This document shows positions 38,929-48,575 of a stretch of DNA of 64,000 nucleotides, in pieces. The stretch comes from Mesobacillus jeotgali (GTDB lineage: Bacteria > Bacillota > Bacilli > Bacillales > Cytobacillaceae): contig NZ_FVZC01000009.1 in the NCBI RefSeq assembly GCF_900166585.1, positions 1,809,444-1,873,443 of the forward strand. Direction: 5' to 3'. A model generated the notes under the pieces. That model was given only the letters and a program-made list of their open reading frames with translations, searched no databases and had not been told where the DNA came from. Numbering within the stretch: position 1 is the first letter of the stretch; each line of letters starts with the position of its first letter. The position numbers and the translations under genes are program-made.

Positions 38929-38979
38929 ATGCCAGGGCCTCTTCCAAGCCCAAGCTTAATGGTTAAAACTATCATTTAA
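38929..38979 (+). CDS. Possible 16-residue peptide, antisense to the hepT leader
   Basis: ATG at 38929 lies eight bases after a perfect AGGAGG (38915-38920) and opens a short frame MPGPLPSPSLMVKTII. It is on the plus strand in the gap between menG and hepT. Only a weak plus-strand promoter is visible (TTGTTG, 16 bases, TCTAAT). The ribosome binding site is the only support; it may be chance. Confidence 0.2.
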   Translation: MPGPLPSPSLMVKTII

Positions 38980-39028
38980 ACAGAGTCTCACATCTAAACT
39001 GTTAAAAGGGTGACACTAAAAGAAAACA

Positions 39029-39068
39029 GGCTGACCTTCCTTGCCGAGCGATAAAGAAAAGGGCAGCC
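39029..39068 (-). terminator. Terminator after menG
   Basis: GGCTGACCTT / AAGGGCAGCC stem with one mismatch, followed by a T-rich tail on the minus strand. Confidence 0.65.
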
Positions 39069-39081
39069 AGAATCTATTGGA

Positions 39082-39783
39082 TTATTTGCGGCCAATATGC
39101 ACTGCAGCTACTCCGCCGCTATATGGTTTATATTCTACGTTCTCGAAACCAGCGTTTGAGAACATTTTAGCCAATTCCTTCATGCCTGGAAAATCCTTTG
39201 CAGATTCTTGCAGCCAGGAATACTCATCGTAACTTTTTGCGAACAGCTTCCCGAACATCGGCATGATAAATCTGAAGTATAACCGGTAGACCTGTTTAAA
39301 TCCAGGCATCGTAGGCTGTGATGTTTCCAGGCATACTGCCATACCGCCAGGCTTTAGGACTCTGTGCATTTCCCGAAGAACCTGGTTGTAATCAGGCACA
39401 TTCCTCAATCCGAAGCCAATGGTAACGTAATCAAAGCTATTATCCTCAAAAGGGAGCTCCATTGCGTTCCCATGAATTAATGTTGCCTGGTCAAGACCGC
39501 GTGCCTGTATTTTTTCCTCACCAATTTTCAGCATGTTTTGGCTGAAATCCAGACCTGTCACTTTGCCATCCTTGCCAACAGCTTCCGCGAGAGCAATCGT
39601 CCAGTCAGCGGTACCACAGCACACATCGAGGGCATGGGCTCCTGCTGGTACATTCATCTTCTTCATTGTGTCATTGCGCCATTTAATATGCTGCTGAAAG
39701 CTGATGACAGAATTCATTTGGTCATAATTTTCATAGATTTTTTCGAAGACTCCATGAACACGTTCTTCTTTCGATTGCTGCAT
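39082..39783 (-). CDS. menG: Demethylmenaquinone methyltransferase
   Basis: SAM-dependent last step of menaquinone synthesis. Methyltransferase motifs: [39 protein letters not shown], and the family segment [13 protein letters not shown] at the start. At 233 residues it is normal. It follows hepS after four bases. Confidence 0.96.
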   Translation of the reverse strand: MQQSKEERVHGVFEKIYENYDQMNSVISFQQHIKWRNDTMKKMNVPAGAHALDVCCGTADWTIALAEAVGKDGKVTGLDFSQNMLKIGEEKIQARGLDQATLIHGNAMELPFEDNSFDYVTIGFGLRNVPDYNQVLREMHRVLKPGGMAVCLETSQPTMPGFKQVYRLYFRFIMPMFGKLFAKSYDEYSWLQESAKDFPGMKELAKMFSNAGFENVEYKPYSGGVAAVHIGRK

Positions 39784-39787
39784 TGCA

Positions 39788-40624
39788 TTACCCTTCTTCC
39801 GCGAATTTTTTAGACATGGTCTGATGCTGTCCGGCGGTCAGCTCTAAGCGCTCCAACAGCAAGCTGTTCATCCCTGATAGCTTCTTGGCCGCTGTCTTTA
39901 TCTTCGTCATTGAAAACTCTATATAACGTGTACAAATCGATAAAAGGTATTTTTGCTGTTCTGGAGAAAGCTCTGAAGCCTTTTGTTCCAGTTTTGGCAG
40001 TGAGATTTTCTTGAGTGCATTGAATACCAGTGAATTCCCGGAATTCATGAAGATCACTTCTTCAGAAAGCAGCCTTTTGACAAAAAGCCAATTCGAAGCG
40101 AATTCATACCACTCCGTCGCATGATAATGGTCCGCGACCTTTCCCAAAAGGGAAGATTCAATTAGTTTTACGCTTTCCATCAATTGATCAATCGCTTCTG
40201 CATCTTTTTGATACAGAGATATTTTATGTTCATTGACTTCCTTTACACCTGAAGCCAATCGTTTGATCATATCTATATCTTCCAGGTCCGCCAGCAGCTT
40301 GTAGTATAGGCCGCTGAAGTAAATTCCGGCGAGAACTGTCAACTGGCGCTGCTTATGACTTTCATCGCCTTCATCAGAAAGGGAGTTGTTGACATGCTCA
40401 TGGGTATCAAGGGCGATTTGCAGGAGCATGGTCGTCAAGGTGTAATTTGTTGCTATTTCCTTGTTTCCTTCCTGCTGTTCCAGCAATGAAGCAAGCAGCA
40501 AGAGTCGGTCTTCATCTATAAAAGGAGATTCTACATGCTTCTGCAAATAAGGATGTGAAAGTTTTTCGAGAAGAAGCTCCCTGGTGCCGTCTAATGTGTT
40601 TTGTAAATCTAGCAAATGAATCAC
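39788..40624 (-). CDS. hepS: Heptaprenyl diphosphate synthase component I
   Basis: Small regulatory subunit that determines chain length with HepT. The protein is helical, with [10 protein letters not shown] near the start, [14 protein letters not shown] and [18 protein letters not shown] in the middle, which are typical. No aspartate-rich motif, as expected for this subunit. At 278 residues it is slightly longer than the B. subtilis protein. The start is GTG at 40624 or TTG at 40615. Confidence 0.93.
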   Translation of the reverse strand: MIHLLDLQNTLDGTRELLLEKLSHPYLQKHVESPFIDEDRLLLLASLLEQQEGNKEIATNYTLTTMLLQIALDTHEHVNNSLSDEGDESHKQRQLTVLAGIYFSGLYYKLLADLEDIDMIKRLASGVKEVNEHKISLYQKDAEAIDQLMESVKLIESSLLGKVADHYHATEWYEFASNWLFVKRLLSEEVIFMNSGNSLVFNALKKISLPKLEQKASELSPEQQKYLLSICTRYIEFSMTKIKTAAKKLSGMNSLLLERLELTAGQHQTMSKKFAEEG

Positions 40625-40942
40625 CCTTGTTCCCCTTTTTTATGTTGGATTGCCGGCGGTGGTCATAAATGTTTTTAAGAAAAGACCTGGGGCCAATTCC
40701 AGCTACTTCAAGGACTGAGGGCCGAACATATTTACAAGCTGTTCATCCAGGTATGGTTTCTATTATTTATCAGGCATAAAAAAAGCGCCTGATAACCGAT
40801 TTGCAGTTGTTTACCGAACATTCCAAGGCAGTGACAATTATATCACAAAAGATAATAACATGGGCGTGATATTATAAATTAAACACTATTTGCGATAAAT
40901 TGAGCATGTTTTTTGTAACAAAATAGTTGATTTTAAACCTAT
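40625..40942 (-). other. Intergenic/leader region mtrB-hepS
   Basis: 318 bp without a gene. A minus-strand TATAAT with upstream TG at 40842-40837 is the likely hepS promoter, giving a leader of about 200 bases. The leader can form TTATCAGGC / GCCTGATAA (40795-40767) with a seven-T tract in the loop, and a long-range ACCTGG / CCAGGT pair (40752-40747 with 40691-40686) that is followed by a T-rich stretch, so attenuation is possible. Confidence 0.4.
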
Positions 40943-41176
40943 TTACTTTTTCTCGCTCTCTATTTCACCAAATGGCGTAATAATCTTAGCATGTCCTCTA
41001 ATTTTAATGGCTGAAGTATGCTCTGTAAATTGAGCAATCATGACTTCACCCTGGTCAAGCTTTTCAGAGTGGTGAAAGCGAGTGTCTGTCCCTCTAGTAA
41101 GCCCAATCACATTTACACCATCTTCAATCGCCTTGATTACAACATAGTCCGTGTTTACGGGTTGCCTCTTATCCAT
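40943..41176 (-). CDS. mtrB: Tryptophan RNA-binding attenuation protein (TRAP)
   Basis: Forms an 11-mer ring that binds tryptophan and then wraps RNA with GAG/UAG repeats to stop trp expression. The core [29 protein letters not shown] and [12 protein letters not shown] keep the lysine and Lys/Arg residues used for RNA contact. At 77 residues it is normal. It follows folE, as in B. subtilis (mtrA-mtrB), but a terminator-like hairpin is between them. Confidence 0.97.
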   Translation of the reverse strand: MDKRQPVNTDYVVIKAIEDGVNVIGLTRGTDTRFHHSEKLDQGEVMIAQFTEHTSAIKIRGHAKIITPFGEIESEKK

Positions 41177-41243
41177 TATTATCCCCCTTCCTTAAAAAGA
41201 ATATGACGAGATTGGAATCACATTAACATTCATTCTAAAATAA

Positions 41244-41270
41244 AAGGCTAAAAGAGTTCCTTTCAGCCTT
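41244..41270 (-). terminator. Terminator-like hairpin after folE
   Basis: AAGGCT / AGCCTT outer stem extended by AAAAG / CCTTT pairing, followed by a T-rich tract on the minus strand. Confidence 0.65.
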
Positions 41271-41341
41271 CGAGATCATTTAATGGGGTTTAGTCAATAC
41301 GAAAACAGCCTTTAATTTAAAAAAATCTATCCTTTAATCTA

Positions 41342-41908
41342 TCAGTCCTTGATTAAAGAGAGAATTTCAGCACGAGCATTTACATCTTCAGCAAGAGTGC
41401 CTCTTACAGCAGAAGTAACTGTTTTAGAGCCAGGCTTTTTGACCCCTCTCATAGTCATGCACATATGCTCAGCTTCGACCACGACCATGACACCATGCGG
41501 ATCCAGTTTTTCCATGATCGCATTCGCTATTGTAGAGGTTATTCTCTCCTGGAGCTGTGGGCGTTTTGCTACCGCTTCTACTGCCCTGGCCAGTTTGCTG
41601 AGTCCGGTAACCTTTCCGCCTCTTGGAATATATGCCACATGTGCCTTGCCAAAGAAAGGAACCAGATGATGCTCACACATGGAATAGAATGGGATATCCT
41701 TAACAAGGACGAGTTCCTCGTGGTCCTCCCCAAAAATTGTTTCGAAATATTCCTTTGGATCCTGGTTCAAGCCAGCGAATACTTCCTCATACATTTTGGC
41801 AACCCTCTTGGGTGTATCGAGCAAACCTTCCCGGTTCGGATCTTCACCTACTGCCTCTAATATTAAACGCACCGCTTCTTCGATTTGGGCACGATTGACG
41901 TTTGACAT
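41342..41908 (-). CDS. folE: GTP cyclohydrolase I
   Basis: First step of tetrahydrofolate synthesis. Signatures: [15 protein letters not shown], the zinc site [19 protein letters not shown] split as CEHH, and [14 protein letters not shown]. At 188 residues it is normal. A GGAGGAAACGCAA site precedes the ATG. It forms the conserved pair with mtrB. Confidence 0.97.
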   Translation of the reverse strand: MSNVNRAQIEEAVRLILEAVGEDPNREGLLDTPKRVAKMYEEVFAGLNQDPKEYFETIFGEDHEELVLVKDIPFYSMCEHHLVPFFGKAHVAYIPRGGKVTGLSKLARAVEAVAKRPQLQERITSTIANAIMEKLDPHGVMVVVEAEHMCMTMRGVKKPGSKTVTSAVRGTLAEDVNARAEILSLIKD

Positions 41909-41970
41909 TTGCGTTTCCTCCTATGGTCCATCTATCTCATTATAATTCCGCATAGTCCTTGAACTATTTG

Positions 41971-42000
41971 ATTATAATATTTTCATCTTAGCATAACCAA
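41971..42000 (-). promoter_or_regulatory. Candidate promoter of folE
   Basis: Minus strand TTGGTT (42000-41995), 18-base spacer, TATAAT (41976-41971). A second TATAAT at 41946-41941 is nearer the gene but has no clear -35. Confidence 0.4.
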
Positions 42001-42034
42001 ATCGAAGCAGGCAAAACTTAATGTTTAAGCAAAT

Positions 42035-42063
42035 AAAAAAGGCCGCGAACGGGTCGCGGCCTT
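42035..42063 (-). terminator. Terminator after hbs
   Basis: AAGGCCGCGA / TCGCGGCCTT stem with a T-run on the minus strand. Confidence 0.92.
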
Positions 42064-42096
42064 TGGTTTAGCATACGCTCAGTGCGTCGTATGTAA

Positions 42097-42369
42097 TTAT
42101 TTCACTGCATCCTTAAGCGCTTTACCTGGTTTGAAAGCAGGCACCTTGCTTGCAGAGATTTCGATTTCATCACCAGTTTGTGGGTTGCGTCCTTTACGGG
42201 CAGCGCGCTCACGAACCTCGAAGTTACCAAAACCGATCAACTGTACTTTGTCCCCATCTTTTAATGCATTTAAGATTGAATCAAAAACAGCGTCAACTGC
42301 TTTTGTTGCATCTTTCTTTGAAAGCTCACCAGCTTCTGCAACTGCATTGATAAGTTCTGTTTTGTTCAT
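42097..42369 (-). CDS. hbs: DNA-binding protein HU
   Basis: Nucleoid protein that bends DNA. From ATG at 42369 it is 90 residues, [26 protein letters not shown]..., with [21 protein letters not shown], the DNA-binding arm. GGGAGGAGGTGAATGGC is an excellent binding site and excludes the longer frame to 42399. Located between folE and spoIVA as in B. subtilis. Confidence 0.97.
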   Translation of the reverse strand: MNKTELINAVAEAGELSKKDATKAVDAVFDSILNALKDGDKVQLIGFGNFEVRERAARKGRNPQTGDEIEISASKVPAFKPGKALKDAVK

Positions 42370-42465
42370 GCCATTCACCTCCTCCCAAAGAGATCCCATT
42401 GCTCAGAAATTAAGCATCTTACTACATTTCTAAACAAAACATATGAATTCTATACGTTGCTGGAA

Positions 42466-42507
42466 GATTTTATTTATCATTGTCAGAAAAACTATGATAA
42501 ATAAATC
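42466..42507. repeat. Inverted repeat in the hbs upstream region
   Basis: GATTTTATTTATCAT (42466-42480) and ATGATAAATAAATC (42494-42507) can pair over 14 bp with one bulged base and a 13-base loop, about 100-140 bases before hbs. There is no T-run, so it is not an ordinary terminator. Confidence 0.6.
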
Positions 42508-42840
42508 TAAAATCGCTTGAAACCCTGTAAAATAAGGGTTTGTAAGCTACAACGCTAATTCTGTTAAAAGATTATCATAATGTTTTCCTCTTATCAAGAT
42601 AATTTCAAGAAATAATGGGAATCTTTTCTTCTTTGAAACATAATTGTAATATCTTAACCCTTTTTTCTTACCCTTAGCGGTCTGTAATAAACATGCAATA
42701 ATAAATTTTATATCTTTCTACCCTGTTTTGAGCTTACTTTTCAGGGCATCTTTTCTCATATAGCAAAAAAATAAATTATATTAGAAGACTATTTTCATAT
42801 TGACAATTAAAAAGGAGCTAGTTTAGGAATAAAACAAAAA

Positions 42841-42858
42841 GACTCCCAAAAAGGAGTC
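42841..42858 (-). terminator. Terminator after spoIVA
   Basis: GACTCC / GGAGTC with a six-base loop and a T-run on the minus strand. Confidence 0.8.
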
Positions 42859-42861
42859 CAA

Positions 42862-44340
42862 TTAAAGTATGATTGCGATTAATCCACCAGAACCTTCATT
42901 GATGATTCTTTCCAGTGTCTCTTTTAATTTATATCTAGCATTTTCAGGCATTAAGCTCAATTTAGCAGAGATGCCTTCTCTAACGATGGAGCTTAGGCTT
43001 CTTCCAAAGATATCCGAATTCCAGATTGAAAGCGGATCATCCTCGAAATCCTGCATCAGATAGCGGACGAGTTCTTCGCTTTGTTTCTCAGTACCGATAA
43101 TTGGCGAGAATTCAGACTCTACATCCACCTTAATCATATGAATGGAAGGAGCCACCGCTCTTAAGCGAACACCGAAACGTGAACCCTGCCGGATGATTTC
43201 AGGCTCTTCCAGGCTCATGTCCGTCAGTGAAGGGGAAGCAATTCCATATCCTGTCTGCTTAACCATTTTGAGAGCATCCGAAATCTGGTCGAATTCTGTT
43301 TTTGCGTAAGCGAATTCCTGCATCAGCTCCAGCAAGTGGTCCTTGCCCCGGATTTCAACTCCGACGATTTCCTTTAGAATTTCATCGTAAAGGTCATCTG
43401 GAGCATAAAGATCAATTTCAGCTACCCCCTGGCCCATTTCAATGCCCGCAAGGCCCGCACGGTCAATGAATTCAAACTCGCTGAATTGGTGTACCACCCT
43501 GTCGACATCACGAAGCCTCTTGATGTCCTTTACTGTGTCTTTGACAGCCTCCTGGTAACTCTCACGCAGCCAGTGGTTTTCCCGAAGTACCATCACCCAG
43601 CTTGGCAGGTTGACGTTCACTTCAAGCACAGGGAATTCATACAGGGCTTCCCTCATGACACTTAGAACATCTGATTCGCGCATGCTTTCAACACTCATCG
43701 CCAGTACAGGGATATCATATTTGTCCGCTAATTGGGCACGCAAAGTTTCTGTATTGGGATGGTAAGGCTGTGCACTGTTCACAACCATGATAAACGGTTT
43801 GCCAACTTCCTTGAGTTCTTCAATTACTCTTTCTTCTGCTTCAATGTAATCCTGCCGCGGGATTTCCCCAATTGTCCCATCCGTGGTAATGACGACACCA
43901 AGTGTAGAGTGTTCCTGAATGACCTTCCTTGTTCCAATTTCAGCTGCCTCATGGAAAGGGATTGGTTCTTCATACCAAGGTGTATTGATCATTCTTGGCC
44001 CATTCTCGTCCTCGTAACCTTTCGCTCCTGGAACTGTATAACCCACACAATCCACGAGCCTGATATTTACATCCAGCCCATCATCCACATGTACAGATGC
44101 TGCCTGGTTAGGCACGAATTTAGGTTCAGTTGTCATAATTGTTTTACCTGCTGCACTTTGCGGCAGCTCATCAAGCGCACGGGCTCTATCAGCCTCATTA
44201 TTGATATTAGGTAAAACCACCAGCTCCATAAATTTTTTGATAAAAGTGGATTTTCCAGTGCGTACCGCACCTACAACCCCCAGGTAAATATCGCCGCCAG
44301 TCCTCTCGGCAATATCCTTAAAAATATCTACCTTTTCCAA
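42862..44340 (-). CDS. spoIVA: Stage IV sporulation protein A, spore coat ATPase
   Basis: Morphogenetic ATPase that polymerises on the forespore surface as base of the coat. The GTPase-like fold has the Walker A loop GVVGAVRTGKSTFIKKF, a TTEPKFVPN segment, a switch-like RLVDCVGYTV and VVNSAQPYHPNT. At 492 residues it is the standard length. Expressed in the mother cell; the upstream sequence contains a sigma-E-type promoter. Confidence 0.97.
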   Translation of the reverse strand: MEKVDIFKDIAERTGGDIYLGVVGAVRTGKSTFIKKFMELVVLPNINNEADRARALDELPQSAAGKTIMTTEPKFVPNQAASVHVDDGLDVNIRLVDCVGYTVPGAKGYEDENGPRMINTPWYEEPIPFHEAAEIGTRKVIQEHSTLGVVITTDGTIGEIPRQDYIEAEERVIEELKEVGKPFIMVVNSAQPYHPNTETLRAQLADKYDIPVLAMSVESMRESDVLSVMREALYEFPVLEVNVNLPSWVMVLRENHWLRESYQEAVKDTVKDIKRLRDVDRVVHQFSEFEFIDRAGLAGIEMGQGVAEIDLYAPDDLYDEILKEIVGVEIRGKDHLLELMQEFAYAKTEFDQISDALKMVKQTGYGIASPSLTDMSLEEPEIIRQGSRFGVRLRAVAPSIHMIKVDVESEFSPIIGTEKQSEELVRYLMQDFEDDPLSIWNSDIFGRSLSSIVREGISAKLSLMPENARYKLKETLERIINEGSGGLIAIIL

Positions 44341-44408
44341 GTGATCCCCTCCCGATCATAGAGTTAGTGGGAATAAATTCATCCAAATTTGTAATCTGGG
44401 ACAATATA

Positions 44409-44439
44409 TATTTATGACGTTGTCCTATATTGATATGAC
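44409..44439 (-). promoter_or_regulatory. Sigma-E-type promoter of spoIVA
   Basis: Minus strand GTCATATC (44439-44432), a 15-base spacer and CATAAATA (44416-44409), close to the sigma-E pattern GTCATATT...CATACAAT. It lies about 70 bases before the spoIVA start. Confidence 0.55.
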
Positions 44440-44583
44440 AGTTTTTTATTTTTTTACCCCCTTAATTTTGATTTACAAAGGCAACTATTGATTTCTCCTT
44501 CAAGAAACTCAAAAAACAGCCAGAGAAAGAGATTGCCTTAATTCCCATTTATGAGAACAATTGATATCTTTTTAACGAAAAAA

Positions 44584-44621
44584 AACCCTGCTTCTACAAT
44601 ATATTTTGCAGAAGCAGGGTT
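44584..44621 (-). terminator. Terminator downstream of yphF
   Basis: AACCCTGCTTCT-A-CA / TGCAGAAGCAGGGTT stem with one mismatch, then a T-run on the minus strand. It is 140 bp beyond yphF, with a repeat element in between. Confidence 0.8.
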
Positions 44622-44637
44622 ATGACTACTTTGTAAG

Positions 44638-44750
44638 AAAAGCGGAAGCGCCTTGGTACGTTATTTACTTCATTGGCAGAGTCGAAATTTCTCGTAAGTT
44701 AGAGGCCGCAGCTAGACAAGCGACTCGAGAGCTAGGCGCTGCAGCAGGAC
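44638..44750. repeat. Interspersed repeat, copy 1
   Basis: Begins AAAAGCGGAAGCGCCTTGG and ends with AGCTAGACAAGCGACTCGAG then GCTAGGCGCTGCAGC; the outer AGCGCC and GGCGCT are inverted. Shares its 5' core and GCGCTGnAGCTAGACA-type end with the element at 61303-61465. No coding capacity. Confidence 0.6.
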
Positions 44751-44764
44751 ATTATTAAAAATAA

Positions 44765-45484
44765 TTAATCCTCTTCACTTTGTAAAAAGACAGGTTCTTT
44801 GGTCTCTTTATTAATGGTATAAGGTAAAGAATACGCCGGAACGAACATGGAGTTCTCCACTAGGATATCCCGGATATCCTCACCTTCATTGAGTTCTCTT
44901 TCTGTTGATTTAACAGCCTGGTAGAGATCACTGCGGTAATCCACATAGATTTCACCAGCTGTCGAAATAACAAAATGCAGGTTCTGGTTTGTGAACGGGC
45001 TTACAACGACTGGTTCCTCTTTATAGCCAATCTTTTTAAAATCGAGTGTATACACATTTGCAGCTATTTGTTCCTTGAAGGGAGGATACCCATTGGCCTT
45101 AATCCTCATTTTGATTTCACGGATTGTATCTGCCATTCTCAAATCAATAAGTTTTACGGTCGGATTTGTTTCGGCATCCACCAGGACATACTGAAACAGA
45201 CCGCCGCTTTCAAAAGCGTTCCCTGGCGGCTCGGCGATAAACTTTGGAACAATCTTCTTAAACTCGATTGGATACTTTTGATATATTGGCGTTTCTGCAT
45301 CTCTTGTTTTGATTGGCAGCAATCCGGTATTGGCTTCCTTATACTGATCAACAGCAGACTGTACACTGTCAATCTGATCCTTATAAGGAACCTGGTTCTG
45401 CACTAATTTTTCTTCCGGATACATACAGCCAGTCAAAGTAAGCAGTATAATGATGACCGGCAGATAAAATCGGCTTTTGTTCAT
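44765..45484 (-). CDS. yphF: YphF-like lipoprotein
   Basis: About 239 residues with a lipoprotein signal: MNKSRFYLPVIIILLTLTGC, cysteine in LTGC at the lipobox. The mature part is globular with no recognised catalytic motif. ATG at 45484 follows GGGTTGGGATCA. It is 28 bp after yphE and lies between yphE and spoIVA as in B. subtilis. Function unknown. Confidence 0.85.
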   Translation of the reverse strand: MNKSRFYLPVIIILLTLTGCMYPEEKLVQNQVPYKDQIDSVQSAVDQYKEANTGLLPIKTRDAETPIYQKYPIEFKKIVPKFIAEPPGNAFESGGLFQYVLVDAETNPTVKLIDLRMADTIREIKMRIKANGYPPFKEQIAANVYTLDFKKIGYKEEPVVVSPFTNQNLHFVISTAGEIYVDYRSDLYQAVKSTERELNEGEDIRDILVENSMFVPAYSLPYTINKETKEPVFLQSEED

Positions 45485-45512
45485 TGATCCCAACCCTTTA
45501 ATTCTATGTATT

Positions 45513-45713
45513 TTATTCGCTCGTCGGGCCGCTGAAAACTACAAAAAAGATAATCAGGCCTGCCAGGATCATTAGGATATATGCAATGATGGCCGTGGCA
45601 ATTTTGAAAAATCCTTTTAACTTATAACGGCTTAGATAAATTGCTACCAGGGACAAAATCATACTGCCCATGCCAACAAAAGAAATATACATCTTCAATA
45701 ATGCGGGTGACAA
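45513..45713 (-). CDS. yphE: YphE-like small membrane protein (DUF2768)
   Basis: A 66-residue protein with two membrane segments (FVGMGSMILSLVAIYLSRY and FKIATAIIAYILMILAGLII). It starts with TTG at 45713 after GGGAGGGGTTCAG. It lies between gpsA and yphF. A terminator after gpsA and a TATAAT with upstream TG (45745-45740) suggest yphE-yphF form their own unit. Function unknown. Confidence 0.82.
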   Translation of the reverse strand: MSPALLKMYISFVGMGSMILSLVAIYLSRYKLKGFFKIATAIIAYILMILAGLIIFFVVFSGPTSE

Positions 45714-45739
45714 ACTGAACCCCTCCCTTTTCCGAAAGT

Positions 45740-45745
45740 ATTATA
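45740..45745 (-). promoter_or_regulatory. Candidate extended -10 of yphE-yphF
   Basis: Minus strand TGATATAAT, an extended -10 without a convincing -35. Confidence 0.4.
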
Positions 45746-45806
45746 TCACAATCTGCAAATTCTGTTGCAAATTTATCTCAGTGCTTCCCCGTATACACAA
45801 AAAAAA

Positions 45807-45843
45807 GCTGAAGTAAAGAAGGGGCGGACAACTTTACTTCAGC
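45807..45843 (-). terminator. Terminator after gpsA
   Basis: GCTGAAGTAAAG / CTTTACTTCAGC perfect 12-bp stem followed by eight T on the minus strand. Confidence 0.9.
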
Positions 45844-45977
45844 CTACATTGACTAAATACCCTATCACCCAGTTCAAACCACCAGTTTGCTTCGTTGCAT
45901 CTTATGCAGACATCACTCGAATCGCATCCTCGAATGCCTATATTCCCAGCAATTTTCCTAAGAAAATTTTCATTTCC

Positions 45978-47024
45978 TTAGTTTCGTCCTCCGAGAATGT
46001 CAGCCAAATCTTCCATCTCATGGGTTTTTTCACGGGACATCAGTCCGTCAACCGCATCCTTTGGGTTAACACCGTTGAATAAAACATTATACAACGCATT
46101 GGTAATTGGCATCTTGACTTCATATTTTTGTGCAAGCTGATACGCTGCTTTGGTCGTCCGAACTCCTTCAACAACCATTCCCATATTCTCAAGAACCTCA
46201 TCAAGGTTCTGTCCTTTGCCAAGCATGTTGCCAGCACGCCAGTTTCGGGAATGGACGCTAGTACAGGTAACAATTAAATCCCCGATCCCCGTAAGTCCTG
46301 AAAAAGTCAGAGGGCTGGCTCCCATTTTCACACCAAGTCGTGCTATTTCGGCAAGCCCCCTGGTTATCAGGGCGGCCTTAGCATTATCTCCATAGCCAAG
46401 CCCATCAGAAATGCCGGCAGCCAGGGCGATGATATTTTTAAGTGCGCCGCCAATCTCGACGCCAATTAAGTCCTGGTTAGTATAGACCCTGAAGTTATTA
46501 TTAATGAACAAGTCCTGGACTTTTTCAGCATCATCCATATCTTTAGAAGAGACAGTGACTGTGGTTGGGTGACGCAAACTCACTTCTTCGGCATGGCTTG
46601 GACCAGACAGGACCACAACGCTTTCCAGAAGCTCAGCAGGCATTTCTTCTTCAATCATTTCGGAAATACGGAGCAGGGAATCAGGCTCAATCCCCTTGCT
46701 GACATGGACAATGACCCTAGGTTCAGCAGCCAGCTCTGTCATTTTCCTGATTACTTCGCGAATGGCTTTTGTTGGCACTGCCATAATCACCGTTTTTATT
46801 CCGTCCAATGCCTCTTGAAGTGAAGAATATCCTATGATGGTTGAAGGCAGCATAATTTCAGGAAGATATTTTTTGTTGGTATGGCTTTGATTGATTTCAT
46901 CAATCTGTGCGGGATTATGCCCCCATAACCGAACCTCATGTCCATTGTCTGCAAGGACCATGGCCAAAGCTGTTCCCCAGCTTCCAGCACCTAGAACAGC
47001 AACTTTCTCTCTCTTCCTTTCCAT
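45978..47024 (-). CDS. gpsA: Glycerol-3-phosphate dehydrogenase [NAD(P)+]
   Basis: Reduces dihydroxyacetone phosphate to sn-glycerol 3-phosphate for phospholipid synthesis. Nucleotide-binding loop [25 protein letters not shown], the catalytic lysine in [13 protein letters not shown], and [14 protein letters not shown] are visible. At 348 residues it is normal. ATG at 47024 gives the usual start. It follows der. Confidence 0.97.
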   Translation of the reverse strand: MERKREKVAVLGAGSWGTALAMVLADNGHEVRLWGHNPAQIDEINQSHTNKKYLPEIMLPSTIIGYSSLQEALDGIKTVIMAVPTKAIREVIRKMTELAAEPRVIVHVSKGIEPDSLLRISEMIEEEMPAELLESVVVLSGPSHAEEVSLRHPTTVTVSSKDMDDAEKVQDLFINNNFRVYTNQDLIGVEIGGALKNIIALAAGISDGLGYGDNAKAALITRGLAEIARLGVKMGASPLTFSGLTGIGDLIVTCTSVHSRNWRAGNMLGKGQNLDEVLENMGMVVEGVRTTKAAYQLAQKYEVKMPITNALYNVLFNGVNPKDAVDGLMSREKTHEMEDLADILGGRN

Positions 47025-47045
47025 TAAAACCACAACCTTTATATA

Positions 47046-48356
47046 TTATTTTCTTTGTCTTGCAAAAATCTTGATCGGTGTCCCAGTAAAATCAAAGGCA
47101 TCCCTGATCCGGTTTTCAAGGAAACGCTCATAAGAAAAATGAAGTAACTCAGGTTCATTAACAAAGACAACAAAAGTAGGCGGCTTTACAGAAACCTGCG
47201 TTGCATAATAAATCTTAAGCCTCTTCCCTTTGTCTGTAGGAGTTGGATTCATTGCTACAGCATCCATTATGACCTCATTAAGGATGTTGGTCTGCACTCT
47301 CATAGCATGGTTCTCACTTGCCATATCGATCATTGGCATTAATGTATGGATTCGCTTCTTTGTTTTTGCTGAAAGGAACACAATTGGAGCATAGCTTAAG
47401 AATTGGAAATGCGCACGGATTTTCTCCTCGAATTCCTTCATTGTCTTCTCATCTTTTTCAATTGCATCCCATTTGTTCACGACGATAATGACCGCACGTC
47501 CCGCTTCCTCTGCATATCCGGCGATGTGTTTATCCTGCTCAATGATGCCTTCCTCGGCATTAATGACGATAAGGACAACATCGGATCGTTCGATCGCTCT
47601 TAAAGCCCTCAAAACACTATACTTTTCGGTCGTTTCATATACTTTTCCCTTTTTTCGCATCCCGGCAGTATCGATAATGACATATTTTTGTCCGTCATAG
47701 GTGACTTGCGAATCGATTGCGTCGCGTGTCGTACCCGCAATATCACTGACAATGACACGGTCTTCACCGAGAATCGCGTTTACTAATGAAGATTTGCCTA
47801 CGTTTGGCCTGCCGATAAGGGAAAACTTAATTGCATCTTTATCATACTCGTCTTCCTTGGCCTTTGGAAAATGTTTTGCCGCTTCATCCAGCAGATCTCC
47901 AAGTCCAAGTCCATGGGAACCGGAAATCGGGAAAGGTTCCCCAAATCCCAGGGCGTAAAAGTCGTAAATCATGTCCCTCATTTCAGGATTGTCGATTTTA
48001 TTGACTGCGAGGACAACAGGTTTGTTCGAGCGATAAAGAATCTTCGCCACTTCTTCGTCAGCAGAAGTGACACCCTCTCTGCCGTTGACAAGGAAAATGA
48101 TCACATCAGCCTCATCAATTGCTATTTCTGCCTGTTGGCGGATCTGATCTAAAAATGGCTCGTCCCCCAAATCAATTCCGCCAGTATCAATAATGTTAAA
48201 ATCATGTGTCAGCCATTCAGCTGAACTGTATATACGATCCCTCGTTACTCCAGGAATATCTTCAACGATCGAAATACGTTCACCAACGATTCGATTAAAA
48301 ATCGTAGACTTGCCGACATTCGGACGCCCAACGATAGCTACCACTGGTTTCGTCAT
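47046..48356 (-). CDS. der: Ribosome-associated GTPase Der (EngA)
   Basis: Essential GTPase in 50S subunit assembly. It has two G domains, both with GRPNVGKS Walker A and DTGG/DTAG switch II (second: [11 protein letters not shown]), NKID/NKWD motifs, and a C-terminal KH-like domain ([13 protein letters not shown]). From ATG at 48356 it is 436 residues, the same length as in B. subtilis. GpsA follows after 21 bp. Confidence 0.97.
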   Translation of the reverse strand: MTKPVVAIVGRPNVGKSTIFNRIVGERISIVEDIPGVTRDRIYSSAEWLTHDFNIIDTGGIDLGDEPFLDQIRQQAEIAIDEADVIIFLVNGREGVTSADEEVAKILYRSNKPVVLAVNKIDNPEMRDMIYDFYALGFGEPFPISGSHGLGLGDLLDEAAKHFPKAKEDEYDKDAIKFSLIGRPNVGKSSLVNAILGEDRVIVSDIAGTTRDAIDSQVTYDGQKYVIIDTAGMRKKGKVYETTEKYSVLRALRAIERSDVVLIVINAEEGIIEQDKHIAGYAEEAGRAVIIVVNKWDAIEKDEKTMKEFEEKIRAHFQFLSYAPIVFLSAKTKKRIHTLMPMIDMASENHAMRVQTNILNEVIMDAVAMNPTPTDKGKRLKIYYATQVSVKPPTFVVFVNEPELLHFSYERFLENRIRDAFDFTGTPIKIFARQRK

Positions 48357-48495
48357 GAACATCACCCTTTCAATATTCTATTCATGCAGGTCAATAACCT
48401 GGCCATAACAATGCCAAACTCAACATCTATAGTTTTCATCATTAATTTAATGCCATCCTTATTGTTTGATTAAATAGATGACATTTATAAAATAA

Positions 48496-48519
48496 ACCCT
48501 TCTTGTTAAACAGAAGGGT
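48496..48519 (-). terminator. Terminator after the YIEGIA pair
   Basis: ACCCTTCT / AGAAGGGT with an eight-base loop and a T-rich tail on the minus strand. Confidence 0.7.
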
Positions 48520-48575
48520 CTGGCTTAATCAGTTTATCAAAAGATGCCGTAAACAGGCAATGAAAACATTTCTTG

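Larger units (their letters stand above)
42370..42861 (-). other. Long AT-rich intergenic region between spoIVA and hbs
   Basis: 492 bp with no credible gene. It begins with the spoIVA terminator and includes a long inverted repeat, listed separately. Several AT-rich -10-like hexamers occur (for example TATCAT inside the inverted repeat), but no promoter of hbs can be chosen with confidence. Confidence 0.6.
44341..44764. other. Intergenic region spoIVA-yphF
   Basis: 424 bp without a gene. From the right: an interspersed repeat copy (44638-44750), the yphF terminator hairpin (44584-44621), an AT-rich stretch and the sigma-E-type promoter of spoIVA. Each is listed separately. Confidence 0.7.

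Noticed and set aside
43732..44214. 160-codon frame opposite spoIVA
   Set aside because: Shadow of a highly conserved gene; Cys/His/Phe-rich composition not like a real protein.
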